Of a stretch of 64,000 nucleotides of DNA, positions 35,068 through 46,520 are shown piece by piece. The translations under genes were made by a program, and so were the position numbers. The stretch is from Turnera subulata (Eukaryota; Streptophyta; Magnoliopsida; Malpighiales; Passifloraceae), in contig JAKUCV010006140.1 in NCBI GenBank assembly GCA_028386065.3, positions 274,929-338,928 on the forward strand, read 5' to 3'. The notes beneath the pieces were generated by a model. It saw only the letters and a list, made by a program, of their open reading frames with translations, had not been told where the DNA came from and did not search any database. Positions within the stretch are counted from its first letter, which is position 1, and each line of letters begins with the position of its first letter.

Positions 35068-35239
35068 CTGCAGATGAGTTGGTGAAGGTGCTCTCCTTGA
35101 GGGGGATAAAGAACATCACGTCCCGAGTTCGAATCCCTAGTGCTGCAGCATGGTAAAGGATTTAATCGGGCGGAGGGAGTGATGTAACAATACCTGGATT
35201 TGGTGGGTCCCTCGGGGAGAGGGCCTTCACAGAAAAGGC
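35068..35239 (+). mobile_element. SINE copy B (centre of the inverted cluster)
   Basis: CTGCAGATGAGTTGGTGAAG begins a tRNA-like head with an A-box-like part. GAGTTCGAATCCC at about 35121-35133 serves as B box. The body runs ...GTGATGTAACAATACCTGG... to GGGCCTTCACAG. The 3' end enters a perfect palindrome AGAAAAGGCGCCTTTTCT centred at 35239/35240, shared with copy C. Confidence 0.8.
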
Positions 35240-35410
35240 GCCTTTTCTGTGAAGGCCCTCTCCCCGAGGGACCACCAAACCCAGGTATTGTTACATCACT
35301 CCCTCTGCCCGATTAAATCCTTTACCATGCTGCAGCACTAGGGATTTGAACTCGGGACGTGATGTTCTTTATCCCCCTCAAGGAGAGCACCTTCACCAAC
35401 TCATCTGCAG
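35240..35410 (-). mobile_element. SINE copy C (inverted cluster)
   Basis: It is the reverse complement of copy B with few changes, ending at CTGCAG 35405-35410. It is tail-to-tail with copy B. Copies B and C could pair over about 170 bp with almost no loop. Confidence 0.8.
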
Positions 35411-37795
35411 ATGGATTGTATTCCATCAAATGATTCTTGCTATTTCTTCCTGCAAATAAAGACTTTCCAAAACTTTGTTGTTGCTATTGACTAAAGGAGT
35501 TCTATAGCGCTGTTTTCAAACTTTTATCAAAGCCTTCTCTCTAAGGAACCTAATGATAAAAGGCTCAGAAGGTTGAGGTCCTCCAAACTAAGTGCTTCTA
35601 AGAGAGGACCTACAAAGGAAAGACCTCAGTGGAAGGTCAAAAGCTCTCCTTGCAAGGTATAAGAGCTGGCAATAGTAACCTACTAAAGAATGCCAGTCAG
35701 ACATCCAAAGTCGGGGCTTAAACCACACACTCATAAATTGGAGTCTCACATATACTCCCTAAAGCCGCAGCCTAACCGCTCACTCTCGCATGAGCAATAC
35801 AAAGACACGACCTAACACGTGAACTACAAAGTTACAGGCTTGCCTATGCAATGCATAACAGCAAACACAACTATTCTCTAGCTTATAATCTCCATCAACA
35901 GCCCTGAAGAAGGAGACCCTCTCAAGAAAAGGTCCCTAAAGGAGACCCCTAAAGACCTTGAGAGTCAGGGGTTCTAAAATCCGCAAAGACCTCAACTCAG
36001 CACAGGCACCAAAAGGGCCCCAAGCTACGCTTTTTAAAGACCTCTAAAAAGAAGGTCCATGATCTAAATGAGGCTCCTTTGAAAATATGTACCCAAGAAA
36101 CGGTTCCTAGAGACCTCTAAAATAAGGATTCTTGACCTTGAAAATCAAAGGTCCTGAAACTCTGAAGAAGAGAGATCCTAAAAATCACTGAAGACTTTGA
36201 AAATCAAAGGTTCTAAAATTGAGATCCAGGAGACCTTGAAAATCAAAGGTCCCGAGATCCCCAAAGACCTTGAAAATCAAGGATCTTGAAATCTGTGAAG
36301 ACCTTAAAAATAAAAGGTCTCAAAGCCCAAAGGCCACAGTCCTCAAGGGCCTCAAAATTTAAGATCCCGGACCTTAGAAATCAGAGGTCTCGAGATCCAC
36401 AAAGACCTCAGGTCCCAAAAAAAAAAAGCTCCAATGCCACAGTCCTCAGCGACCTCTAAAATTAAGATCCTTGACCTTAAGAATCAGAGGTCTCGAGGTC
36501 CACAAAGACCTTGAATCAAGTCTCGAAAAAAATCTAAAAGCCTTGAAAGTCAAAGGTCTCGAAAGGTGGTGTTCAAACAAACCCTAAAAAGCGGAGATCT
36601 CTAAGGTCTTTAAAGACCCCCAAAGCGAAGATCCCAGCTAAAAGGGGCCACTCTAGACAAAGATCCTTAAAGACCTTGAGGATCAGAGGTCTCAAAAGTC
36701 TCATTCAAACCATCTTTGAAATTCAAAAGCCTCAAACGGTCTATGGAATAAGGTCCTTAAAGACCTAAAGGTCATTAGGATCTTGTAAATAGAAGTCCTT
36801 GAAGAAAACAGAGGCCCCAAGGTTCCAAACCATGTACCTTCACTTAATAGGAACATCCCACATTCAAAAAAAGACGACTACAGGCCATGCAACCTATAAT
36901 GGTCGCAAAGTAAGACGATGAAAGGCCATATAGCTGGTCCTAGCCGCATAAGAAATAGGACGATCTAAGAGATCTCGTAGTAAAAGACGATCTAAGAGAT
37001 CGCACAGTAAAAGATGATCTAAAGAAGAGATCGCATCTTGAAAGACGAATGAGGCATGATAGCCCAAGTAAGTCGCGCATTCAATAAAAAACGACTAAAG
37101 GCGATATATAGCCAAAAAGTCGCATGCTCAAAAAAGAGGAAAAAAGAGAGAGGGAGAAAGACGACCAAGGCTAACTAGTCCAAAAAAAATAAGGTCGCAT
37201 ATCAAGAAACATACAAAGAAGGTACCGCATTCTGAGGTCCTCTTTGCACCGTGAAGGAGGCACCCACTTTCAGAGGTCCTCTATATATCAGGTCCCCTCC
37301 ATATGTCAAAGGTGCCTTCACTTAAAGGACCTCTTCATGTTTGAGGTACCAAAGGATACATATCTCAGGTCCAGAAAAGAAGAACTCCACGAGACAACAA
37401 CAAAGCAAAAAGTCCCATTATAAGTAAATAATGGGAGCTTTATACAAATTTAAGAGAGGCATCTGAGGTCCAAAAGAAAAATGCAGAAGCTGAAAGCGCA
37501 CCACTTGAGCTCTCAAAAAGTCCACCTCTATCTTACAAAAGGATCACTTATGCAAGGGGGCTTTATGAACTCTCAATTTTAGAAAATTAAAATTCGAGCC
37601 AACTCCACATTGGTCTTACAATGAGCTTATGACTGGAAATTCAATAAGCTCACAGCTCAAAATAAATACGTTGGAGCTCATGTTTGAATTAGCCAAATAA
37701 AGCGGTTTAGTACCTAATGGCGACAAAAACACACCTTGGAAGTAATAAACTCTAAAGAAAATTGCTACACAACATCCCTTAGAGTTGGGGGCTTG
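35411..37795 (+). other. Long non-coding 3' region of the Tat-like element
   Basis: No frame of interest is present. From about 36060 to 36560 variants of GACCTTGAAAATCAAAGGTC recur about ten times every 35-50 bp. From 36890 to 37200 an AARACGA...GGTCGCAT-type degenerate repeat follows. It ends in the polypurine tract AGAGTTGGGGG before the LTR. Confidence 0.6.
36060..36560 (+). repeat. Degenerate repeat with self-complementary GACCTT...AAGGTC words
   Basis: GACCTTGAAAATCAAAGGTC and variants are each a short inverted repeat (GACCTT/AAGGTC) with an 8-bp loop. They occur about ten times with variable spacing. Confidence 0.7.
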
Positions 37796-38405
37796 TGATG
37801 AGGAATGAAATAATCCAATCAAGACCTAAAAGCTCAATTGAGACAAAATTCAGGACCAGACCTAGGCCCAATGTAGGAGTTCAAGACCAGATCCAATACA
37901 AAGGCCCAGGACCAGGTCCAGATAGCTATTTTGCCATGTGGAAAATATGATAAGCGTTATAAGCGTTAGATGAAGTTGAAGGGACAACCAGAGTAAATGC
38001 CCACCACCACAAACCCCTATAAAAAGGGTGCAAGATTAGAGTTTCAACACACCATATCCTTCCAGGAGAAAACTCTACTCTCCAAAAAGAAATTCTCTCT
38101 GGAGAATACAATTCTCCACTCTCAAAACTCTCTCTCTATACTCTCTCAAATTAATAGAGAAAAATCCCCTTTGATAACTTAGGCATCGGAGGTTCTCCCG
38201 GGGTCACAACCCTAGACTTTTCCGGGTCCTTCTTAATAGTCTTGCAGGTGCTCCAGGTATAAAGTTTAGGTCCTTATGGGCATCAGGAGCAAATCCTCCA
38301 GGCATGAAGATTAGGTCCTCCAAATATCAAGATCAAGCCAAAGAGTCAGATAATCAAGGTCAAGGAATTTACATCCATACCCCGGTAAAAGATCTGTCTT
38401 TTACA
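37796..38405 (+). repeat. 3' LTR of the Tat-like element, complete (610 bp)
   Basis: It starts TGATGAGGAATG after the polypurine tract and ends CTGTCTTTTACA, a TG...CA pair. The TATA box is CTATAAAAAGGG near 38026, followed by a leader rich in CTCTCC. It matches the left LTR from 37919 on. Confidence 0.85.
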
Positions 38406-41197
38406 TTACATCTTCATTTGTTTTCAAGTAGTCCTTGTAGGCGTTTTATGCTTTCGCCCTTGGTTACTGCCATTCTTGGACCTTCTTGGGTGTCTATAGT
38501 TTCCTTTGTTGTAAACTTCTGCGCTCAGCTTGAGCTCCCAATCTTATTTTGGTACCTTCGAGGATTTATGCTGAAAACTACCTCATGTTGTAGGATTCTG
38601 CTTGTCCATGGAGTTTTGGAGACATATGTGCTCTTCATGGTTTCCTTAGAGAATCCTTGGGGAGTCTCTGTTTCTATAGGGACTGGAGCAGTTTTTGCTT
38701 TGAAGAAACTTTGAGTCGCTTCTCCTTGTAAGGGTTTCTTTTGGGACTTCAACCCTTAGATCCATTTCCGCGTGAGTTGTGCTATTGTGAGTCTGATGAG
38801 CTTCGCTCATCTTCTCTTTTGGCTATTTAATGACATCCATGTGATCTCCATTATTGCTTCTTAGAGCTTCTGAACCTAGGCTTTGGCTTCTAGGTCCTGG
38901 GGTTTAAGTTGTTTCCAGAGCTCCTGAACCTTGGGTTCTAGGTCCTAAGGTTTGACTTTAGCTCCCAGCCTCCTTCTTTGGAGTTTCACTGGTTCTTACT
39001 TGGGTGACACATAGCATCTGCAGGTTCCAATGTTTGAGTTCTTGTCTCAGCTAATGCTTGCAGATCCTGCACTAAGCTTGCGCTTTCAGAGCTCCAAGTA
39101 CTCTTTTCATCCTTATTGTGATTTTATTAGCTTCTGCCATTAGCTCCTTTTTTGGCTCCAGGACCTTTGTTTGTGGGTCCTTCAAGAATTGCAGGGTGCA
39201 TAGGCCCTTTACTGAGCGTGATTCCTTAAGTCCACTAAGTTTGGAACATTCACCTCTTACGGACACTAGATCCTTCCTTGGATGAGGGGGCTTTAACCCC
39301 TTAATTTTGAGGACCTTTTACAGGCAGTAGTTCTTTGTTGGATGCGGGTCTTAACCCCTTGATTTTGAGGACCTTTGCCTTTTACGGGCACTAGGTTCTT
39401 CGCTGGATGCGGGGCATTAACCCCTTGATTTTGAGGACCCTTTCCTTTTACCATTTGTCTAGGCCCTTTATTGAATGCAAGGCTTTGGACCTATTATCTA
39501 GGTCCTTTGTTGAAAGCGGGGCATCGGGCCCATTTTCCTTATACACACTAGGTCCTTCTTAATTTGCAGGACGTGTAGGTCCTTTAGTTTGTGGGACGCT
39601 TGGGTCCTTTACATCTGTGAAACTTGGGTCCTTTATTACTTGGGCATTTTCAGCACTTAGCTTTCTGGACTCTTCTTGAACGCTCTGGTTCCTTTAAGAC
39701 AAGGTCCTTGGCCCTTTTTTGGATGCTTTTGTTCTTTATCCTCCTGGTTCGTTTGCATCTTATCATTTAGGCCTGGGGTTAGCACCTTATCATTTTGGCA
39801 CTTAGGCCCGCAGATTGGCACGAAGGGCTTTGCTTTGGCACTTAGGCCTCAAATATTAGCACTGGGGGCCTTGTTGGCGTATGGGGCCTTGCTGGTGCGA
39901 GGGCCTTTGTTTCGGCTCTTGGGACTTAAGGTCTCATTATACTTGCCACACCTAGCTCGGGTTCTTAGGATTTATAAGTTGGGACCGTTTTGAATTTTAA
40001 TGTCGAGACCACCTTTGGGACCTATAAGTCCTTGTCCCCTAGGGCCTAGGGCTTAAGGTCTTGATTGCGATCTTCTACCCTTCCTCCTAGGTCCTCCTCC
40101 CCGAGGCCTAGAGCGTAGGGTCTCTGGTTGCCAACCAAACCCTTGGTTTGAAATCCCTTATGTTTTGGGACTTGGCAATTTTATTCGTTTGCTCGTTTAT
40201 GTGGTGTGTTCTTTTTTTTTTTTTTGGGAGGGGGGGGGGGGGGACATCTTTGGTCCTCTGGATGCGTGGGACTTAGCCCCTTCTTGTAGAGCAATTCTGC
40301 TTCCTTTTTTAAAAAAAACTTTTGGGACTTAGCCCTTTTTATGTATGCCTTTTGACCTTTGGACGCATGGGCCTTTATTTTTAGGACAGTGCTTTTCGGG
40401 ACACTCTTGTTGGTCCTTTGGGCGCGTGGGCCCTTTACTTTTGGGACTTTGTCCTTTTTCGGACACTCAGGGTCCATTGATTTGTATGGGACCAGGTCCG
40501 TAATTTGTGGGACTTTGTCCTTTTTTCAGACACTCTTATGGGTCCTATGGGCGCGTAGGCCCTTTACTTTTAGGACTTTGCCCTTTTTGGGACACTCTTA
40601 TTGGTCCATTGGGCACGTGGGCCCTTTACTTTTGGGACTTAGCCCTTTTGGATGGGACCAGGCCCATAATTTGTGGGACTTTGCCCTTTTTCAGACACTC
40701 AAGGTCCTTTGATTTGTATGGGACCAGGCCTGTCATTTGTGGGACTTTGCCCTTTTTTCGGACACTCTTATGGGTCCTTTGGGCGCGTGGGCCCTTTACT
40801 TTTGGGACTTAGCCCTTTTTGCGACACTCTTATGGGTCTATTGGGCGTGTGGGCCCTTTATTTTGGGACATAGCTCGTTTTGGACGCGTGGGTCCTTTAC
40901 TTTGGGACATTGCCTCTTTTTTTTTGGCGCATCATGGGCCATGGGACCTTTTTTGGTCTCAAAGTTCTGGTTGGGACATGAAAGCTCATGTAGTGGCAAT
41001 CTACTCTTTGTTGTTTGAACAAGTTTGTGACAGATCCTTCTTTCCTAGGTTAGCCTCGGATTTGCCTGAGTTTGAGCCTACCATGTTATGCTTTTGCTTA
41101 CGCGTGGCCTGTTTTTTGGTATATGGCATTACTTGAGCCTACCGTCCTACGGCACTTGCGAAGTCATACGCATACATGGATACTCTTTCTCAAGTCC
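38406..41197 (-). other. Internal region of the outermost element (left part), non-coding
   Basis: This is low-complexity sequence full of GGTCC, GGGACTT and CCCTTT words in plus-strand reading. A 75-codon minus-strand frame at 38752-38525 is the only stretch with ordinary protein composition; it is not recognised. A T15-16 run next to a G-run lies at about 40210-40242. The minisatellite is given separately. Confidence 0.5.
40325..40930. repeat. Minisatellite, about 63-bp period
   Basis: GGGACTTTGCCCTTTTT and variants recur at about 40325, 40444, 40508, 40574, 40637, 40676, 40741, 40804 and 40866, mostly 62-66 bp apart. Each is followed by CACTCTTATGGGTC and GCGTGGGCCCTTTACTTT. Overlapping plus-strand frames here are products of the repeat. 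Confidence 0.85.
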
Positions 41198-41793
41198 TGT
41201 GACATCCCGGGGTCTATGAGGGCGGGAAGTGAACGCCGGTGCCGGGATGAGCATGGACAAGGAGCGGCTTTTGGCAGGCTTCTAGATGAAGGGGCACAGG
41301 AACGAACCGAATCCACACCGGAATAGGAGAGATCCTGAGACTGTGTAGGGATGGGGCTATACAGTTGGGGTGATTTTGTAATTATATGGGTATGGGACTG
41401 TATAATTAAGAATAGCTGAAATGAAGTGATTTCGAGGTTGTACAGGAACGGAACTGTACAATTGAGAATAGCTTAAACGGTTTGATGGGTACTAACTATA
41501 TCAACAAGGTGCTCCTACCTTTTCGGTGCTCATTCCAGAAGAACTCCAAAGTTAAACGTGCTTGACTTGGAGCAATTCTAGGATGGGTGACCTCCTGGGA
41601 AGTTTTCCCCGGAAACATGCGAGTGAGGACAAAACATGTTGGAAAGGTCCCGTGTTGGTCTGTAGTGACAGTCGACAAGCCGAGACGTTACAGTTGGTAG
41701 CGGAGCTCCAGGACTCCTCTAGTACGATGCAGGGTTCGGGGACGAACCTAGCAAAAGCTGGTGGGCCTGTGACATCCCGGGGTCTATGAGGGC
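41198..41793 (+). mobile_element. Cassandra-like TRIM, second LTR truncated
   Basis: LTR 41198-41692 starts TGTGACATCCCGGGG and ends GACGTTACA. It is followed by TGGTAGCGGAGC (41695), a primer-binding site close to that for initiator Met tRNA. After only 75 bp comes a purine-rich AAAAGCTGGTGGG, and the second LTR begins with 26 identical bases at 41768 before breaking off. An internal domain this short is the TRIM pattern. A 5S rRNA-derived block in the LTR points to the Cassandra group. There is no coding capacity. Confidence 0.7.
41525..41610 (+). promoter_or_regulatory. 5S rRNA-derived polymerase III promoter block in the TRIM LTR
   Basis: AGAACTCCAAAGTTAAACGTGCTTG matches the 5S A-box region (core AAGTTAAACGTGCTTG at 41549-41564). 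GGATGGGTGACCTCCTGGGA at 41581-41600 equals the 5S intermediate element and C box as I recall the plant 5S gene. The 5' part of 5S is diverged. It is not a 5S gene, because the stem-forming ends are absent. Confidence 0.8.
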
Positions 41794-44652
41794 AAATCAA
41801 CGACAAATACCGGCATCAGGCAGTGGCAATCATAGTGCACAAACAAGTCACAATGCATATCATAAGTTATCAACAGACTTCAAACCATCACTTGTCTTTT
41901 ATCATCTTATTATAGTTATACTTTATCGTTTTTAGAGTTTTAACATTTTATTAGGGCCCTCTACTGTGTGCGTCGAGCTCGGTCCCGTCTCATGAGACAA
42001 CCAGGGCATAAGCCCAATATAATCAGGGCAAGGCCCAATACAATCAGTGAGAGAGAGAGAGACAGACAGAGAGAAAGAGGGAGATAGAAACGGGGAGGTA
42101 GAAAGAGGGAGGTAGAACCGGTCATTACAGACCCATATGCTAAACCGCATATACCACGCTATCCCGCATGAAATCCCGAGGGGTATCACTTCCCGCTCGA
42201 ATCAACCGGTCAACAGCCCCACAGTAGAATATTATAGTTCGTTATTCTCAATTATGCTTTAAGAGTTTTGCCATACGTTATTATCAAACAGGGTTGTGTG
42301 GATTTAATATCTTATTCTCAAATCCGGGCCTCCAACCCTCAAGTCACCACACGAACCACAAAGTCATATCACATGTTATATCTCATAACCAACAAACTCA
42401 TGCTCAATTGGCATATCATATCAAACGTAATACACATAATCAGACATACTGCATCAAGATATCATCACTAAGATGTAAACGCAAACAAGAACATCAGCAC
42501 AGCAGGCATATATGCATATAGCATTCAATGCCAACCAAGTATTACCACTTCTTGTTTCAAGTTTATTAACCGAGCATTGCAGGCAGTAATGCATACAAAG
42601 GTTTATAAGTCCTCACCTTGGCCACAATAATTGCCTCGGAAGCCGAAGCCTTAACCCGCCTCAACATTCCTATGTCCATAACATCCTACGAATATACACA
42701 TCATATAAGATGCTTACTCATCACAAATAAATAAATGCATGCCAATGTATGATCTTGAGTTTATCCCGTAGCCTAAGGCTCGTTACTAAACCATCAAGGT
42801 CAAAGCCCAAACAATCTTATAATCTTAGTCCAAGACTAAAGGTCCACTTAATTAAAACATTAGGTTTTATCCTCCTTTGGGCCTAAGGTCCATATCTATA
42901 ATAGTTGTCAGTTTTAATTGTCCATTGGGCCTAAAGCCCATTCCCATAATAGTCACTGGGCCTAAAGCCTATATATCCTTAATATCATTAATTGGGTCTG
43001 GCCCAAATCGTTATAAAACTAATCCAACTATTTTACAAACTCGAGCCCAGTCTTCCAACCTAGGCCTATACGCGTCGGTAGGATTCTGGCCGCGCCACTC
43101 ACATCTCGCACACCCGGTTTCCACTAAGTCCATATCGTTTTAATACATTAATTAAATGCATTTACACAACATGACATGTACAAAATCAAATAACGGCCAA
43201 CACCGAGAATTACCATGTAATGCCGGAAAAGAAATTATGTCTTGCCGGAACAGCAACTCGAACCTCGCCGGAAAATTCCCGAGCCTCGCCGGATTCCGGT
43301 CAGCCCTCGCCGGAAAAGCCCCCAACAGCCCGGAAACGACTCGCTCACAATCTGCCCAGTACCCGGAGACCATGAAACAACATTCAACTCCACACCACCC
43401 ACTGCTGGAATCCAACACTGGAATCGTCATCAACACCACCATCCCGACCAAAAACAACGACCGAAATCTGCATCCGCCAACAACATGAAACATTACCATC
43501 GACACACAACAGACCCGCCATCATGTCAAACAACCAAAACCCAAATAATGCAACCAACAAAAGAGAGAAAGACAAACAAAGAGAAGAAGTAAGGAGGAAG
43601 AGGATGGAGGGTCTCGGATCTTTACTGGAAAACTAAGCCCGGATCCGTTGAACTGCACAAGCCCGAGCCTCACAAGAACACTGCCAGACAACCCCTCGTC
43701 GACCAACCCAAGTCCGGCAGCATCAACCCAGAACGAGCAACAGCGACCCAAGACCGACAACCACATTTCCTCTACAACCGACACCCACAACAAAACCACG
43801 ACATCAACAATAACCTCATTACAGCTGCCGCCCTCAACAACCTAAACATCACCCAATTCCAAACCAGCAACACCCGTCAACCACCAGAACCAAAATCAAG
43901 GAAAGGAAAGGAAAGGAAAAGAGAGTCGGCTTACGCGACGACAGGAGGCGACGGCGCGACGAAGCGAGCCGCAGCCACACTCGTGTCGAACTCAGCCTCC
44001 ACCCCCTCCTTCGATTCCTACTGGTGGAAGGCGTCCAGGCGACGGCGGCAGCACGATGCGAGTGCAGCGAGTGGATGAAGACAGTGAAGACGGTGGTGGC
44101 GAGAAAGAGACATGTCGGGAAGAAGATGAAGAAAAGAAAAGAGAAGCAAAAGAAAAGAAAGAGAGAAATAAATTAAAAGAAATCAGTGTAACCGATTGGA
44201 AGAGATAAGGGAGAGAGGATTTCGGGAGGAGGACGTGGGCGGCGAAAGAGAAAAGAAAAAGAAAGGAGAGAGAGGGAAGAAAAAGAAAGAAGAGGTTAGG
44301 GTTTGGCCAGCCGAGGCCAAAACGACGTCGTTTTGGTCTCTGGCTTGGTCAACCCGCCCTTCTTGGTCAAAACACAGCCCGTAGTTGTGTTTAATGTCCT
44401 AGTACTTCCAAAACTACGTAGTATCCTACCATACTACGTCAAAGTTTGTGTTTCACACCAAAACACAATTAAATACCAAAAGAAACCCGATTAAAGAATA
44501 ATGCCAACATAGTTGTAATATTTCTAAGGAAATAAATTATTTTCCTTAACCCTAAATTTTCGGAACACACCTTAAGGGTAAAAATGGAATTAAATTTCAA
44601 AAATACCAAAAATTATAAAAAAAATTAATTAACGAAAAATCGGGGCGTTACA
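41794..44652 (-). mobile_element. Reversed Tekay-like gypsy LTR (solo or fragment)
   Basis: The minus strand starts TGTAACGCCCCGATTTTTCG at 44652, the same start as the LTR at 13471. It continues with matching landmarks in order: a GTCGTTTTGGC segment near 44320, the GCCGGAATCCGGCGAG zone (43240-43330), and GGCCTAAAGGTC-like lines. The CGACGCACACAGTAGAGGGC block lies near 41955-41980. The inner end diverges and abuts the truncated TRIM. A GA-rich microsatellite lies at 42048-42080. Frames of 60-120 codons on both strands in 43150-43850 mirror those in the 13471 LTR and are not genes. Confidence 0.75.
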
Positions 44653-45710
44653 AGTTTCCTCCTTTGGTTATCCTTTGGAAAGGGATCCTCTTATAGGCTT
44701 GTATTCTCCTGAGTCTTTATTGTATGGCACTAGGAGGAGGTCTCGAACTTCTGGGGCCTTGTAAATAACAATCACTTGCTCCAATTGTTTGAACTTGATG
44801 TTATTAAGTTGCATCCTTTATAGCATATTGTAGGCTTCTTTTGAATCCTTAGAGAATGCCACAAATTGCTTGAGGATTCCATTACTTTAGTTTTTCATAG
44901 AATGAGCTTTTTATAATTTCCTCAAGATAGGTTCTGTCCATGAGGATTCTCTCTAAGTGTCAGCTCCCCTATGAAGTTTTTTTGTTCCTTGTAGCTTTAG
45001 AGGATGTCCTGAGTAGTTTCTGCCTCTTTAGTTTTTTGCCATTTCGTTTTGTGAGCCTTCACAAAAATCCTTCTCGAGTATGTGGTTAATTTTTCATTGC
45101 AACTTTCCTCCACATTGTGGCTCTTCTGTCCAACCTCCTTGCTTTAATTAAAGCATTTGAAGTTGTCATTCCGCTTCTTGGGAAGTCTCACCCTTCTTTG
45201 AGGATTCTCTCGCCAAAACGTCTTACATTAATTAAAGCATTCTTCATTTGAAGCATTCTAAGTGTAGGGCCTCTACTACTTCTTCGTCCATAGGGACTAT
45301 GGACGGTTGTTCCTTTAGTGGAACAGCTCTCCATGGATACTGCTGCGAGGTCTAAACAGGTCCTGCGCTTTGCGCAACTTTGGTCGTGTGGTTGCATTTA
45401 ATGTTTTTGCTCCAAGTGCTCATTGTTGGGGCGTTGAAGTTTTGTAACTCTTGGTCCAAGAGCTCAGCATCTTTAGCTCCAACTCGTAGGTCCAGTCACA
45501 GTTCCTTGGGGCTAGTGATGAAGACTCTTCCAAGCCTTATGTTTGCATAGTTGTTGAATTCCTAGGGCCTGGAGCTCCACTCCTTTGTTGGTTCTCAGTC
45601 CCAACGGTTAGTTTCCCTCACAAGAGATACCTCCAGCTCCAAGGGCAATTTTTATCCTGCACGGAGGTTACTTGTTCATAGGGCTGCATGTTCTTGGGGT
45701 TTTTGTGGCA

Positions 45711-45966
45711 GGTCCTTCTCCACGTGACCTTTATTTGTTTTGCCTCCAGGAACTGCTTTTCCTCCATAGGGAACCGCTTACTCCTAGGGCTTCGCTGGTA
45801 AGTCCTTCCCCATGTGCACTTCATTTGTTTCGCCTCCAGAAACTGCTTTTCCTCTATAGGGAACCGCTTACTCCTGGGGCTTTGTTGGTAGGTCCTACTC
45901 CATGCGCATTTCATTTGTTTCGCCTCTAGGAACTGCTTCCTCCATAGGGACTACTTGCTCCTGGAG
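45711..45966. repeat. Minisatellite, 90-bp period, about three copies
   Basis: GGTCCTTCTCCACGTG at 45711, AGTCCTTCCCCATGTG at 45801 and GGTCCTACTCCATGCG at 45891 start successive units. Each contains TTCATTTGTTTCGCCTCC and GGAACCGCTTACTCC. The 90-bp period keeps frames open on both strands, which explains the long frames here. Confidence 0.85.
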
Positions 45967-46212
45967 CTGTTTCCTCCTAAGGTTCCATCAAGTCCTCCTT
46001 GCAAGAGGTGCCTTTTGAGGTCCCTTGATTAGCTCCTCGTTAGTTCTGATATTAACAACTCCATGTGTTGTACTAGGTTTTTTGTGATGGCGGCTGCTCC
46101 AATTGCATGGGATGCTTCCGCCTCCATGGATGATTTTCTCCATGCAAGGATTGCTTGCTTTTATTGTTTTTTTTTTCTCATGAGGTGACTTTAACGTCCT
46201 TGGGGGTTATTT

Positions 46213-46520
46213 TCGCCTCCGCATGAAGCGTTTTTCAAGGTCCTCGCCGAGAAAGTCCTCGTCGAAATTCTTCCTCGGGCTCCTCGGGAGTTATTCTCGC
46301 CTCCGCAAGAAGTGCGTTGCAAGGCCCTTTCCGAGAAAAGTCCTCGTGGAAATTCTTCCTCGGGCTCCTCGGGAGTTATTCTCGCCTCCGCATGAAGTGC
46401 TTTTCAAGGCTCTTGCCGAGAAGGTCCACATGGAAATTCTTCCCCGGGTCCCCAGGAGTTATTTTCGCCTCCGCATGAAGCGCTTTCCAAGGTCCTCGCT
46501 GAGAAGGTCCTCGGGTTCAA
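46213..46520. repeat. Minisatellite, 83-86-bp period, about 3.7 copies
   Basis: TCGCCTCCGCATGAAG-type unit starts occur at 46213, 46296, 46382 and 46465, each followed by AAGGTCCTCGCCGAGAA and GAAATTCTTCCTCGGG. GC-rich, CpG-containing units stand out from their AT-rich surroundings. Confidence 0.85.

Larger units (their letters stand above)
8591..38405 (+). mobile_element. Tat-like Ty3/gypsy retrotransposon, decayed, split by later insertions
   Basis: LTRs are at 8591-9076 (5' part lost) and 37796-38405. The sequence after the left LTR, TTGGCACTGTCTGTGGGAA, is a gypsy-type primer-binding site. A purine-rich tract AGAGTTGGGGG (37781-37791) precedes the right LTR. Internal sequence is 9077-13470 plus 34535-37795. 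Only the end of pol can be read, as a degenerate RNase H and an integrase C-terminus (12680-13285), followed by a long non-coding 3' region as in Tat-clade elements. It is inserted in the outer element; that junction has lost sequence on the left, so no target duplication can be paired. Confidence 0.75.

Noticed and set aside
34980..35145. tRNA gene suggested by GTTCGAATCCC
   Set aside because: Only the T-arm/B-box region is tRNA-like; no cloverleaf or acceptor stem can be built, and three copies in inverted order fit a SINE.
40181..41330. Cluster of plus- and minus-strand frames of about 70-120 codons
   Set aside because: They are produced by the 63-bp minisatellite (a multiple of three) and repeat the same residues.
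41525..41610. 5S rRNA gene
   Set aside because: Only the internal promoter half is conserved; the ends needed for the 5S stem are missing and the block lies inside an LTR.
43150..43850. Several frames of 85-117 codons on both strands
   Set aside because: This is the reversed promoter zone of a gypsy LTR; the equivalent zone at 13950-14700 shows the same kind of chance frames.
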